NCBI GenBank assembly: GCA_022511445.1
Contig: JAFLVE010000014.1
Span: 1 to 64,000, forward strand
Length of the DNA stretch: 64,000 nucleotides
Direction of reading: 5' to 3'
Source of the DNA: Clostridiales bacterium
Lineage (GTDB): Bacteria > Bacillota > Clostridia > Christensenellales > Pumilibacteraceae
Positions 35,485 to 44,221 of this stretch are shown in pieces. Below the pieces are notes generated by a model, which worked only from the letters and a program-made list of their open reading frames with translations, was not told the DNA's origin and made no database searches. Both the position numbers and the translations under genes were made by a program. How positions within the stretch are numbered: position 1 is the first letter of the stretch; the number at the start of each line of letters is the position of its first letter.

Positions 35485-38229
35485 ATGGCGGATAAAGAAG
35501 TTCAACCCAAGAAGAAGGGCTTTTTAAGGGAAAAAAGTCAGCGCGTTATACTGATTACTATTTTAATAGGAGTTCTTATTGCTGCTGCGGTATTCAGTCT
35601 GCTCGGCGTAAATATATCCAACAACACTAAGGATACGGTCGACGATATCGGCGACACGTATATGTCGCGTATGGGCAACCAGATTAAACAGCGCTTCGAG
35701 GCGGTTATGGAACAGCGTCTCACTATGGTGCGCGGTATTATTAACGTTCGTGACGACGACGACGGCACTCATGAGTCGGATGATCCGGATAATCTGCTGT
35801 CTATCGAGAAAACGCGGGCAAGACTTATCGCGAGCGCCGAGGCGCGAGACTTCCAGTTTCTTGCGCTGTACCGCGTCGACGAGGATAACATCACCGATTC
35901 CGAGGGCGGACGAATTATAAACATGCTTTTAGGCGACGACCTGTACGCCACCGACCATATTCCGTTTAGACGGTCGGTTTTAGCCGGCGAGGAAAAGGTT
36001 GCCGTAGGTACCGCAAAAGACGACGACGGCATTCCGCACGAAAATATGGTTATTATAAGCGTGCCTACGCACGGTAAGTTTACTATGGACGACGGGGAAA
36101 AGAGTATGTCCGTTCTTGCCGGCGTTACCAACTCGACGCTCGTTTCCATGCTTAACATCGGCACTTCGGAGAGTACTACCGCGAACGAAGCGCACGGCTA
36201 CGACTACAACACGAGCACGCTCCTTGTTCGCCGCGACCAGACCGTTATATTAATGCAGCAGCGCGAGGAAAACGACCCGCACTACGGCGATAACGCGTAC
36301 AAGAACAGACCGTTAAGCGATTGGCTCGACTATATGTTCGGCAAAAACCTCGAGGATACCACCCCCGAGGAGATTGTAAAAGAGCTTGCCGTAAAGATGA
36401 AAAAAGGCGAGGCGTACACCAATATTATTCATGCCGGTGCCGAGCACTTGCATATCTATTGCGGACCTATCGTAAAAACCGAGTGGTACGTTGTCGTTGT
36501 CATGAACAACAGCGAGTTAAATAATCTCGTCAACAATCTGGGCAATCAGTGGACGATGCTTATTATTGTAGCTATCGTTATGATTGCGGTTGTAATTGCG
36601 GTGCTGTTTGTCGAGTACTGGTTCTTTAACAAGCAGAGTATGCATAAGCTGGAAGAAGCGCATGCCGCGGCAATACAGGCGAGCAAGGCAAAGAGCGAGT
36701 TCCTATCCAACATGTCGCACGATATTCGTACGCCTATGAACGCTATCGTCGGTATGACGACCATTGCGCGCGCCAACATCAATAACCCGGATACGGTTGC
36801 CGATTGCCTTAAAAAGATTAACATTTCGAGTAAGCATCTGTTGGGGCTTATAAACGACGTTCTCGATATGTCCAAGATCGAGAGCGGCAAGATGACGCTC
36901 AACATGGAGCAGATATCGCTCCGCGAGGTTATCGACGGTATCACGACAATCGTTCAGCCGCAGATTAAAACCAAGCGTCAAAACTTTAACGTAACCGTCG
37001 AAAACGTCGAGCAGGAAAAGGTATATTGCGACGGCGTCAGACTTAACCAGGTATTAATAAACCTTCTTTCCAACTCCATAAAGTTTACCGCCGACGAGGG
37101 CACGATAGAATTCCACCTCGACCAGACAAAATCGCCGCGCGGAGATAACTACGTGCGTAACCATATCCGCGTAAGAGACAACGGTATCGGTATGAGTGAG
37201 GAGTTCCAAAAGAAGATATTCGAGTCGTTCTCCCGCGAGGATAACCTGCGCGTTCACCGCACCGAGGGTACCGGCCTCGGTATGGCTATCACAAAGTACA
37301 TCGTAGACGCCATGCATGGCACGATTGAAGTTAAGAGTAAGCTGGGCGAGGGTACGCAGTTCGACATTACGCTCGACCTCGAGCGCGTGATGCTTTCCGA
37401 AGAGGAAATGTCGCTCCCGTCTTGGAAAATGCTCGTAGTCGACGACGACGAGCAGACCTGCGAAACGACGCTCTCGGCTCTCGGCGATCTCGGCGTTCAG
37501 GCGGAGAGCGCGTTCGACGGCGAAACCGCTGTCGACAAGGCGGTTGCCGCATACGGCGACGGTGCGCCGTACGATATAATCATGCTCGACTGGAAGCTGC
37601 CGGGAATCGACGGCGTGGAAACCGCGCGCCGTATCCGCAAGCAGCTCGGCGAGGAAGTCCCGATTTTGTTGATGTCCGCTTACGACAGCTCGGAGGTCGA
37701 CACGCCTGCGCGCGCCGCGGGTATCTGCGGATTCCTTAATAAGCCGCTCTTTAAGTCGACGCTCTATTACGGGCTCAAGTCGATTGCCGATTCCGTCAAG
37801 GCGACGGGCACCGTTACCACCCAAAAGAAGGAAGAGGTCAGCCTCGAGGGGCTCCACGTTCTGCTTGCCGAGGATAACGAGCTTAACTGGGAGATTGCGG
37901 AAGTGTTGCTCGACGGCGTGGGAATTACCTGCGACCATGCCGAAAACGGTCAAATCTGCGTCGATATGTTCAAGAACGCCGCGCCCGGAACGTACGGAGC
38001 GATACTCATGGATATTCGTATGCCCGTCATGAACGGTCTCGAAGCGGCTATGGAAATCCGCAAGCTCGATCACCCCGATCACAACCTGCCCATTATCGCC
38101 ATGACCGCCGACGCGTTCACCGACGATATGAAGCGCTGCCTCGACGCCGGCATGAACGCGCATATCGCAAAGCCTATCGATATAGAAACCGTCCAAAGAA
38201 CGTTAAAGAAGTTTCTTAAGAAAAAGTAA
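35485..38229 (+). CDS. Hybrid sensor histidine kinase with two receivers
   Basis: 914 residues. Membrane helices at about 21-43 and 353-377 enclose a ~310-residue extracellular sensor, probably of the Cache type. A short coiled coil leads to HisKA with His412 in MSHDIRTPMN. The ATPase domain shows LNQVLINLLSNSIKF, RDNGIGM and GTGLGMAI. Receiver 1 has Asp702 (MLDWKLPG) and receiver 2 Asp843 (LMDIRMPVMNG); both carry the usual Lys near their ends. No His-phosphotransfer or output domain is attached. The gene stands alone between its own promoter and a strong terminator. The sensed signal is not readable. Confidence 0.9.
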   Translation: MADKEVQPKKKGFLREKSQRVILITILIGVLIAAAVFSLLGVNISNNTKDTVDDIGDTYMSRMGNQIKQRFEAVMEQRLTMVRGIINVRDDDDGTHESDDPDNLLSIEKTRARLIASAEARDFQFLALYRVDEDNITDSEGGRIINMLLGDDLYATDHIPFRRSVLAGEEKVAVGTAKDDDGIPHENMVIISVPTHGKFTMDDGEKSMSVLAGVTNSTLVSMLNIGTSESTTANEAHGYDYNTSTLLVRRDQTVILMQQREENDPHYGDNAYKNRPLSDWLDYMFGKNLEDTTPEEIVKELAVKMKKGEAYTNIIHAGAEHLHIYCGPIVKTEWYVVVVMNNSELNNLVNNLGNQWTMLIIVAIVMIAVVIAVLFVEYWFFNKQSMHKLEEAHAAAIQASKAKSEFLSNMSHDIRTPMNAIVGMTTIARANINNPDTVADCLKKINISSKHLLGLINDVLDMSKIESGKMTLNMEQISLREVIDGITTIVQPQIKTKRQNFNVTVENVEQEKVYCDGVRLNQVLINLLSNSIKFTADEGTIEFHLDQTKSPRGDNYVRNHIRVRDNGIGMSEEFQKKIFESFSREDNLRVHRTEGTGLGMAITKYIVDAMHGTIEVKSKLGEGTQFDITLDLERVMLSEEEMSLPSWKMLVVDDDEQTCETTLSALGDLGVQAESAFDGETAVDKAVAAYGDGAPYDIIMLDWKLPGIDGVETARRIRKQLGEEVPILLMSAYDSSEVDTPARAAGICGFLNKPLFKSTLYYGLKSIADSVKATGTVTTQKKEEVSLEGLHVLLAEDNELNWEIAEVLLDGVGITCDHAENGQICVDMFKNAAPGTYGAILMDIRMPVMNGLEAAMEIRKLDHPDHNLPIIAMTADAFTDDMKRCLDAGMNAHIAKPIDIETVQRTLKKFLKKK

Positions 38230-38322
38230 TAAGCTAAGGGCTTAGTTACTCGGCGGCGCGGCGGTCGGTAAATTGCCGCCCCCGTTTGAACGGATAAGCG
38301 ATAACAAAAAATGTGCAATGAT

Positions 38323-38357
38323 AAAAGTAGTGTGAGTTTTGCTTACACTACTTTTTT
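38323..38357 (+). terminator. Bidirectional rho-independent terminator
   Basis: aaaagtagtgtgag pairs with cttacactactttt (14 bp, one G-T) around tttg, with A and T runs on both sides. It can serve the kinase (plus) and the minus-strand gene ending at 38422. Confidence 0.9.
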
Positions 38358-38421
38358 ATTGGTCGGCTTTACTTCGGGATTGTTTTTTATATGTCGCGGT
38401 CTTTCCGAACTTCGGTTTACT

Positions 38422-39639
38422 CTACTTGATTATATCTCCCGAAGTCAAGTCCTGGAATATCAGCCAATACCCGCTGCCGGTGGGGGAATCGGCGTGCTTG
38501 GGAAGCCACTGGGAAAAGTCGCCGAGCGGCGGAACCTTTTCGTATGCGCCCGATACCGCGTAGCACAGCACGTTATCGTTTATCCGTCCGACCGACACCG
38601 TACCGCCGTCGAGGGACATCTTAACCCATTTCCCGCCCAAAAGCTTGGCTATCACGTCGTCGCTCGGCGCGTGCGAGAACAGTTTGTCTATGTCCGGCTT
38701 GGTCCGCTCGAAAAATGTGACCTCGCGGATTTTCCTTACCGCCGCGGCCGCTACCTTTTTTATTTTAGGAATTTCGGGTATAACGGTGCGCGTCGACAGT
38801 GCGCGTATGTACTCCGCCTCGCGCATCCACCACGGAGTGCGTCGGGGGGGTTCTTCCGCGCCGTCGGCGGGATTTGCGTACGCATGCTCGACGGAAGCAA
38901 CCTCGAGCTCGGGTGCGGACTCGCCGCTTCGCTCATATTCGATATTAGCGGTGCGAGGGTCGTTGTATTCTGTTTCTGACATTTCGCTATCTCCGTCCTC
39001 GTCGGGTTTTCCCGATTGAGTTTTTTGTTGCGGGTATACGGCGGCTTCCGTTGACGCGTCCTCGCTCATTCCGACAGAGTAGCCGACGGGCGGGGCGGTC
39101 GACAGGACGCGCGTGCCGTCGAGAAAGGCGTCTATGCGCGGCATTGCGGCGCCGATATCAAGTCCCGTGTAGAAATTATCGGAGGCGATTGCCTCGTCGC
39201 CGTACAAGCTAAGGCGCGACTGCACCTTTCCGCTGCCGTCGGGTAGGGGCAGCACCTTCGGTCTGTCCGAAATGGGGGTAAGCGGCGCGAGCGGCACGGG
39301 CTCCTGCGCGGGTCTAACCAAGTGGCGGCGCAGAATGTCCATAATATTAGACTGCCACATCCTTTTTCCTATTGCGCCGTACAATACGAGCTCCGCGCCG
39401 AACACGGCAAAGTGCAGGTTGTCTAAATCTATTTGGTCTACGTAAAACACCGCCGCTGGGTCGGGCGAGTGGGGAAGATCGCGGATAATAACTCGGTCGG
39501 GTGTGATAATTCCCGCCATCAGCTCGCCGCCGACGCCGAATGTTCGGAGCGCGAATTTAACTCCGAGCCCGTTACGCTCGATCAGTACGACGCCTTTGCC
39601 CGCGCCCGACAGGATTATCATTTTCTTTTCGAAAAGCAT
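38422..39639 (-). CDS. Two-lobed protein of unknown function with a disordered acidic middle
   Basis: 405 residues, cytoplasmic by prediction. The N-terminal ~110 residues form a beta-rich domain starting 'LFEKKMIILSGAGKGVVLIERNGLGVKFALRTFG' and reaching 'LHFAVFGAELVLYGAIG'. The middle (about 130-290) is Pro/Glu/Asp-rich and probably disordered. The C-terminal ~90 residues carry 'KWVKMSLDGGTVSVGRINDN', 'CYAVSGAY' and 'GYWLIFQDLTSGDIIK'. I recall this two-ended pattern from other hypothetical proteins of gut Clostridia but know no function. It is isolated on the minus strand and probably monocistronic. An agggtg site sits upstream of the ATG. Confidence 0.7.
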   Translation of the reverse strand: MLFEKKMIILSGAGKGVVLIERNGLGVKFALRTFGVGGELMAGIITPDRVIIRDLPHSPDPAAVFYVDQIDLDNLHFAVFGAELVLYGAIGKRMWQSNIMDILRRHLVRPAQEPVPLAPLTPISDRPKVLPLPDGSGKVQSRLSLYGDEAIASDNFYTGLDIGAAMPRIDAFLDGTRVLSTAPPVGYSVGMSEDASTEAAVYPQQKTQSGKPDEDGDSEMSETEYNDPRTANIEYERSGESAPELEVASVEHAYANPADGAEEPPRRTPWWMREAEYIRALSTRTVIPEIPKIKKVAAAAVRKIREVTFFERTKPDIDKLFSHAPSDDVIAKLLGGKWVKMSLDGGTVSVGRINDNVLCYAVSGAYEKVPPLGDFSQWLPKHADSPTGSGYWLIFQDLTSGDIIK

Positions 39640-39837
39640 ATTATCACCCTAACTTATATTGCAACATAATGGTATGCTATAATATATGTCGGGTTTTGAC
39701 TTATTTATGATTGCACATGCGATACTTGTCAGAGCGTGCGCTTGTGCGGTTTGTCGGGTACGCCGCAGGCAAAGCGTTAGGGCGGAGATTGTTCGCTGCT
39801 TCGTAGAACAAAAATATAGTGCGGCTAACGCCATCGG

Positions 39838-39979
39838 TTCCCCTGTGTAAGGGGCACGACAAGTCCTGTGGACTGTTTGTAGCCAAAGCGACCAGGCTGT
39901 GCTTGCGACCCGGAGCTCCGCCGTTAGGCGGTGAGGGGCTGTAAGCACCGCCCGCAACCTTCTTCGGTCGAAATGATGT
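39838..39979. repeat. Dispersed intergenic repeat, copy C (with insertion)
   Basis: ggttcccctgtgtaagggg opens the unit and gtgaggggctgtaagc and cttcggtcgaaatgatg close it. Compared with copies B and D the middle is longer, with extra hairpin-like sequence (ggagctccgccgttaggcgg). Confidence 0.7.
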
Positions 39980-39992
39980 GCGTCGCGAAAAA

Positions 39993-40064
39993 AGGCTCCC
40001 CTGTGTAAGGGGAGCTGTCGAGCGTAGCGAGACTGAGGGGCTGTAAGCTTCGGTCGAAATGATG
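39993..40064. repeat. Dispersed intergenic repeat, copy D
   Basis: A compact 72-bp unit: ggctcccc-tgtgtaa-ggggagc, gagcgtagcgag, actgaggggctgtaagc, ttcggtcgaaatgatgag. The next ~30 bp (ggaagtaatttcggtaatgct) resemble the sequence flanking the end piece at 21753-21790, so the true element extends to about 40095. Confidence 0.75.
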
Positions 40065-40317
40065 AGTTTGGAGGAAGTAATTTCGGTAATGCTTAATTCA
40101 AGAGATAACACCTTTTTCGCGCCGCTCATCACCCCGAGACTTTTAAGCCCTCCCGAGGAGTATAAGCGACACGCGCAAATAAAACAACGCTAAACAAAAT
40201 GCGCCGTAGTCGTATTGACAGACGATTTTTCCGCAACAAAAAACATACGCAATCGATTGCGTAAGTAATAAGGCTTATAAGAGTAGGGCGATAATTCGGA
40301 TTGAAAGAAGGACGAAA

Positions 40318-40467
40318 TCAGGTTTCCTTGATTTCCTTTATATGCTTTCTTAAAATAAGATTTATAAACTGCGACAGAGAACGGTCGTCTTTTTCTGCTT
40401 CTTCCTTTAATTCGTTAAGTAGGTCGGCGTCTATGGTGATGCTGATTTTTTCTTTTAACGGCTTCAT
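40318..40467 (-). CDS. Ribbon-helix-helix DNA-binding protein
   Basis: 49 residues from the ATG at 40467, chosen because AAGGGGAG lies 8 nt upstream; the longer frame starting at 40521 has no ribosome site. The sequence is a minimal CopG/Arc-type fold: a basic beta strand 'KISITIDADLLNELKEEAEKD' followed by the second helix 'SLSQFINLILRKHI'. Such proteins dimerise and bind repeated operators. It reads away from the ABC transporter, and repeated heptad-like sites lie in the shared upstream region. No toxin gene adjoins it, so an orphan antitoxin or a small repressor are both possible. Confidence 0.8.
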   Translation of the reverse strand: MKPLKEKISITIDADLLNELKEEAEKDDRSLSQFINLILRKHIKEIKET

Positions 40468-40514
40468 AATAATCTCCCCTTTTGTTATATTATACAGTTT
40501 TATCTTATTTTTGC

Positions 40515-40549
40515 TTGACAAATACTACTAAGTAGGATAAAATACTACT
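40515..40549 (+). promoter_or_regulatory. Promoter with candidate RHH operator repeats
   Basis: TTGACA (40515-40520), 17-bp spacer, TAAAAT (40538-40543). The box overlaps two exact direct repeats aatactact (40521-40529 and 40541-40549, 20 bp apart) with an inverted aagtagg between them. Repeats of this spacing in the spacer and -10 box suit a ribbon-helix-helix repressor binding there. Confidence 0.5.
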
Positions 40550-40687
40550 CATCTTATTTTCGCGAGGTTTTTCGGGATCGGGCGGAAATCGGGGTTCCTC
40601 CGAGTTTTTGATTGCTCTCCGTCCGATTCCGAATCACTTGCGGAATTAAAAAGCTGTCGAAAATACGTATTGTTAAGTTGATTACGT

Positions 40688-40717
40688 TTGACAGCTTGCG
40701 AGACGAAGTGATATAAT
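40688..40717 (+). promoter_or_regulatory. Sigma-A promoter of the ABC transporter operon
   Basis: TTGACA (40688-40693), 18-bp spacer, TATAAT (40712-40717), 52 bp before the ATG at 40770. Confidence 0.8.
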
Positions 40718-40769
40718 TACGAGCATCAAACAGACGAGCTGCGGCGAACGAAAAAGCGAGGTATGCATC

Positions 40770-41870
40770 ATGCTGGAACTAAAGAACGTAGAGAAACATT
40801 TTAAAAAGCCGATACGCGGTAAGGGCGTATGGGGCATGGTTAAATCGCTGTTTTCGCGCAAACACACGCTCGTCAAGGCGGTTGACGGCGTGTCGTTTAC
40901 CGTGGACGACGGCGAGGCGATAGGGTACATAGGCGCTAACGGCGCGGGTAAATCGACCACCATAAAAATGATGAGCGGAATCCTTACGCCCACCTCCGGC
41001 GAGATACTTATAGACGGATTGCATCCGTACAAGAGCAAGGAGCGAAACGCCGTACTAAAGACCATAGGCGTTGTTTTCGGGCAGAAAACGCAGCTTTGGT
41101 ACGACCTGCCTCTTACCGAAACGTACGAGCTGTTAAGATACATTTACGACGTAAGCGAGGTCGATTACAAGCGGCGCATGGGCGAGCTTATAGAGCTTCT
41201 CGACATGTCGTCCTTTTTGGACGCGCCCGTACGCACGCTTTCTCTCGGTCAGCGTATGCGTGCTGATCTTGCCGCGGCTATGCTCCACAATCCCAAAACG
41301 CTGTTTCTCGACGAGCCGACGATAGGACTGGACGTGCTCGTAAAGCGTAATCTTATAGACGCGATAAACAGAATAAGAAAAGAGTACAACACCACGCTTA
41401 TCCTCACCACGCACGCCATGAGCGATATAGAGCTGCTTTGTAAGCGCGTCATCATTCTCGACGCGGGCAAGGTGCTTTACGACGGGTCGCTCGAATCGGT
41501 AAAGCATATGTTCGGCGACCGCCGCGACATAACGCTCGAAACGGCGACGCCCATAGACACAAACGTTATCGAGAGAAAGTTCCGTCTTGAAAAAGTCTCG
41601 TCCGAAAACGAGGGTACGCACACCACGTTTACGGTGGACGCCGACGTTCAGCCGGTAAACGAGCTATTAAACTACCTCCTTTCCGAATGCTCCGTGCGCG
41701 ACGTTAAAATAGTCGAGACGGGTATCGAGCAAATCGTAAGCAAGATCTACGAAAAGAATAATATCCTTATCGACGGAATGAAAGTAAAATCCGACATAGC
41801 GGACGGAGACGACGGGGAGAACGGCGAGGACAAGTCGGGCGAGAATAACGGCGATGAAGAACAGGCTTAG
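40770..41870 (+). CDS. ABC transporter ATP-binding protein (exporter type)
   Basis: 366 residues. Walker A is GANGAGKST (about 55-63), the signature LSLGQRMRADLAAA (about 154-167), Walker B LFLDEPTIGLD (about 175-185) and the switch His in TTHAM (about 212). An N-terminal extension (about 9-35, KKPIRGKG...FSRKHTLVKAV) and a ~120-residue C-terminal regulatory domain fit the COG4586 class of ATPases paired with two ABC-2-like permeases. The acidic tail (GDDGENGEDKSGENNGDEE) overlaps the next gene by 17 bp. Substrate unknown. Confidence 0.92.
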   Translation: MLELKNVEKHFKKPIRGKGVWGMVKSLFSRKHTLVKAVDGVSFTVDDGEAIGYIGANGAGKSTTIKMMSGILTPTSGEILIDGLHPYKSKERNAVLKTIGVVFGQKTQLWYDLPLTETYELLRYIYDVSEVDYKRRMGELIELLDMSSFLDAPVRTLSLGQRMRADLAAAMLHNPKTLFLDEPTIGLDVLVKRNLIDAINRIRKEYNTTLILTTHAMSDIELLCKRVIILDAGKVLYDGSLESVKHMFGDRRDITLETATPIDTNVIERKFRLEKVSSENEGTHTTFTVDADVQPVNELLNYLLSECSVRDVKIVETGIEQIVSKIYEKNNILIDGMKVKSDIADGDDGENGEDKSGENNGDEEQA

Positions 41871-42672
41871 GAAATATCTTATATTCGTAAAATCGGGCTT
41901 CCAGACCGTTATTGCGTACAGGGGCTCTATTTTCCTGTGGTTTATAGGCGGGATAATAAACGCCGCCATAATGTGCCTGTTGTGGTGGGCGATTTTTAAC
42001 GCTTCGCCCGAGAACGTTATTCAGGGCTATACTTTCCCGCAGATGATGATGTACATGATGCTGTCCGCGATAATCGGCGAGATATCTTTTTCCACTACAA
42101 TGTCCGAAATAGGCGAGGACGTAAGAGAGGGCGTTATAGGCATGCGGCTTATGAAGCCCATCAACTACCGCAGTCAGCTCGGCTTTTCCACCGTCGGAGG
42201 ATTTCTCGCAAGGCTGTTAATCCTCGGCGTGCCAATGATTGTTATCGCAACGCTCATATCGGTGTTCGGCTTCGGGCTCTCCGACCTAAAATGGTATAAC
42301 ATACTTCTCTTTGTTCCCGCCGTGTTTCTTGCGGTTATGTTTTCGGACACGCTCGGGTTTTTGTTCGGTCAGCTCGCGTTCCGCACGCAGGCTATGTTCG
42401 GCGTGGACACTATTATGACCGTTATAGTCGGCTTTCTGTCGGGAGCGATGGTGCCTATCGCGCTGTTCCCCGACTGGGCGCAAAGCATATTGTACTATAC
42501 TCCGTTCCCGTCCATGATGAGCATGCCCATAAGGCTGTTCCTCGGGCAACTGTCGCCGCTCGAAACGGTGATTTCGTTCGGAATATCTGCGCTGTGGCTT
42601 ACCGTACTGAATTTAATCGGCGCGCTGCTGTACAAGGCCTCGGTGCGCCACGTCGTCGTTTTCGGAGGCTGA
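41854..42672 (+). CDS. ABC-2 family permease, first subunit
   Basis: 272 residues with about six membrane helices, of the ABC2_membrane_6 / COG4587 type. The N-terminus 'LRKYLIFVKSGFQTVIAYRGSIFLWF' is the amphipathic entry helix typical of these subunits, and 'VREGVIGMRLMKPINYR' is the cytoplasmic coupling region. It starts inside the ATPase gene and ends one base before the second permease gene, so the three subunits are translated together. Confidence 0.9.
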   Translation: MKNRLRKYLIFVKSGFQTVIAYRGSIFLWFIGGIINAAIMCLLWWAIFNASPENVIQGYTFPQMMMYMMLSAIIGEISFSTTMSEIGEDVREGVIGMRLMKPINYRSQLGFSTVGGFLARLLILGVPMIVIATLISVFGFGLSDLKWYNILLFVPAVFLAVMFSDTLGFLFGQLAFRTQAMFGVDTIMTVIVGFLSGAMVPIALFPDWAQSILYYTPFPSMMSMPIRLFLGQLSPLETVISFGISALWLTVLNLIGALLYKASVRHVVVFGG

Positions 42673-42673
42673 C

Positions 42674-43465
42674 ATGCTGAAAGAACTTAAATTATATCCG
42701 AAATACGTATCAATGAGTTTGAGAAGCTCGCTTTCGTACAAAGCGGACTCGATAATAATGATTATAAGCTTCGCCATTACCGAGGTCGTGTCGCTTGCAA
42801 CGATTTACTTTATAGTAGGCGCGGTGCCGTCGATAGGCGAGTGGACGTTCGAACGGCTTGCGTTTTTGTTCGGGTTTACGCTTATTCCAAAGTCGATAGA
42901 CCATATATTTACAGACGAGTTGTGGATACTTGCTTACCGCGCGATAAGGCGGGGTGAGCTCGACGTGTACCTTACCCGTCCGATAAACCCGCTGTTCCAG
43001 TTCGTCGCCAAAACCTTTAAGTGGGACGGCGTGGGCGAGCTTATAGTCGGTATCGTCGTTATGGCTATATTCGGACCGCAGACGGGCATAGCCTTTACGG
43101 CGGGCGGAGTGATAGCTCTTATTATCTGCGCCGTGCTCGGCGTGTTTGTTTTTACCGGCTTTAAGCTTCTGCTTGCTTCCCTCGCGTTTTGGGTAAAGTA
43201 TGTTGGAATTTTTCTCAACACGATATACGGATTGTCCAACTACGCCAAATACCCGCTCCGATACATGGGCAAGGCTTTTATGTCGATAATGTTTTACGTT
43301 ATTCCGTTCGGACTGTTTTTGTACTACCCGATAGAATGTTTAATCTTAGGCAATAATGTGTGGTTTGCCGTGCTTTTCAGCGCGGTCGCCGCCGTTATTA
43401 TAATGACGCTCGGGTTTATTGTCTGGCATCTCGGCATAAAGCGGTACGAAAGCTCGGGGAATTAA
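42674..43465 (+). CDS. ABC-2 family permease, second subunit
   Basis: 263 residues with six predicted membrane helices, of the COG3694 type that pairs with COG4586/4587. The coupling segment 'AIRRGELDVYLTRPINPLFQ' (about 90-110) mirrors the first permease. The two permeases would form a heterodimer energised by the upstream ATPase. The transported compound cannot be told from sequence. Confidence 0.9.
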   Translation: MLKELKLYPKYVSMSLRSSLSYKADSIIMIISFAITEVVSLATIYFIVGAVPSIGEWTFERLAFLFGFTLIPKSIDHIFTDELWILAYRAIRRGELDVYLTRPINPLFQFVAKTFKWDGVGELIVGIVVMAIFGPQTGIAFTAGGVIALIICAVLGVFVFTGFKLLLASLAFWVKYVGIFLNTIYGLSNYAKYPLRYMGKAFMSIMFYVIPFGLFLYYPIECLILGNNVWFAVLFSAVAAVIIMTLGFIVWHLGIKRYESSGN

Positions 43466-43502
43466 AAAGGTTTTTTCTATCTAACGAGACGAGGTTTTGC
43501 GC

Positions 43503-44111
43503 ATGAAAAGTGTCGGTAAATATGTTTGGTTTGGGATAAACATTATACTGGCATTGGGTTTTTTCGGCGTGTTTTTTTATTTTACTTATCCGTGCTTTAA
43601 AACGTTTGACGATAAGATTAATTTCCAATTTATCGGATTGGTTTTGATTATGCTGGAAGGAGTGGTTGAATCCTTTATAACGTGCGCGTGTGCGGACGAG
43701 GATTCGGCTAAATGCTATTTTTATCTTGCGGTGCTTTCGGCGGCGATATTGGCAATGGCAATACAATTCGGCTATATGCTTGACGAGCTAAACGGCATCT
43801 TTGCCGAAACAGATAATCCGGTCGCCGTTGTGATAGGTTTAATAGTCTCGTTTGTACAGTTATCGCTTTCCCCTATGCTGATTACCAAGTTTTCTTCTTG
43901 GTTTATCTTGTTAATATCGGTCGTGGGGGATTACGAATCAAAAGCCGAATTTATTTTGCCTGCCGTGCTTATAGTTGTTAATATAGCTATGGCTATCGTG
44001 GCAGCTTGCGTCGAAATGTCGTCGGGACTGTTGATAGCTTATCTGTCCGTATTCGGTGTTTTGAGCGTAGTTTCTTTTATTGCGGTATTAAAACAGAACG
44101 ACATTGTGTAA
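43503..44111 (+). CDS. Polytopic membrane protein of unknown function
   Basis: 202 residues from the ATG at 43503, which has GACGAGG 7 nt upstream; the in-frame TTG at 43497 is less likely. About six membrane helices with few charged loops. No family recognised. It lies 37 bp after the ABC permeases and before a terminator, so it may be cotranscribed. Its codon use seems less GC-rich than that of its neighbours, by eye only. Confidence 0.65.
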   Translation: MKSVGKYVWFGINIILALGFFGVFFYFTYPCFKTFDDKINFQFIGLVLIMLEGVVESFITCACADEDSAKCYFYLAVLSAAILAMAIQFGYMLDELNGIFAETDNPVAVVIGLIVSFVQLSLSPMLITKFSSWFILLISVVGDYESKAEFILPAVLIVVNIAMAIVAACVEMSSGLLIAYLSVFGVLSVVSFIAVLKQNDIV

Positions 44112-44144
44112 ATCCGACCGCGCACTCGGATTATAGTAAACGTT

Positions 44145-44172
44145 AAAACGGCAGGACGTCCTGCCGTTTTTA
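44145..44172 (+). terminator. Bidirectional terminator
   Basis: aaaacggcaggac/gtcctgccgtttt is a perfect inverted repeat with T runs outward on both strands. It can end the membrane-protein gene (plus) and the MarR gene (minus). Confidence 0.9.
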
Positions 44173-44221
44173 TTTGCGTGGATTTTTTATAATAGGGAAG
44201 CGAAGAAGGGGATTGAGTTAA

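Larger units (their letters stand above)
39640..40317. other. Long repeat-filled intergenic region
   Basis: 678 bp between two minus-strand genes without a credible gene. It contains two adjacent copies of the dispersed repeat (39838-40064), then unannotated AT-richer sequence to 40317. Apparent reading frames (for example minus strand 39701-40132) are translations of the repeats. No tRNA or structured RNA was recognised. Confidence 0.7.
40468..40769. other. Divergent control region between the RHH gene and the ABC transporter
   Basis: 302 bp with no gene. It contains the minus-strand -10 box of the RHH gene (TATAAT, complement of 40489-40494), repeated operator-like sequence at 40521-40549, two plus-strand promoters (40515 and 40688) and about 140 bp in between with nothing recognised. 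Confidence 0.6.

Noticed and set aside
38311-38979. 222-codon plus-strand frame overlapping the minus-strand gene
   Set aside because: It starts inside the bidirectional terminator and its product is a shadow of the 405-residue minus-strand protein.
39838-40064. CRISPR array
   Set aside because: Two adjacent units of different length with diverged repeats and no constant spacers or cas genes; they belong to the dispersed repeat family.
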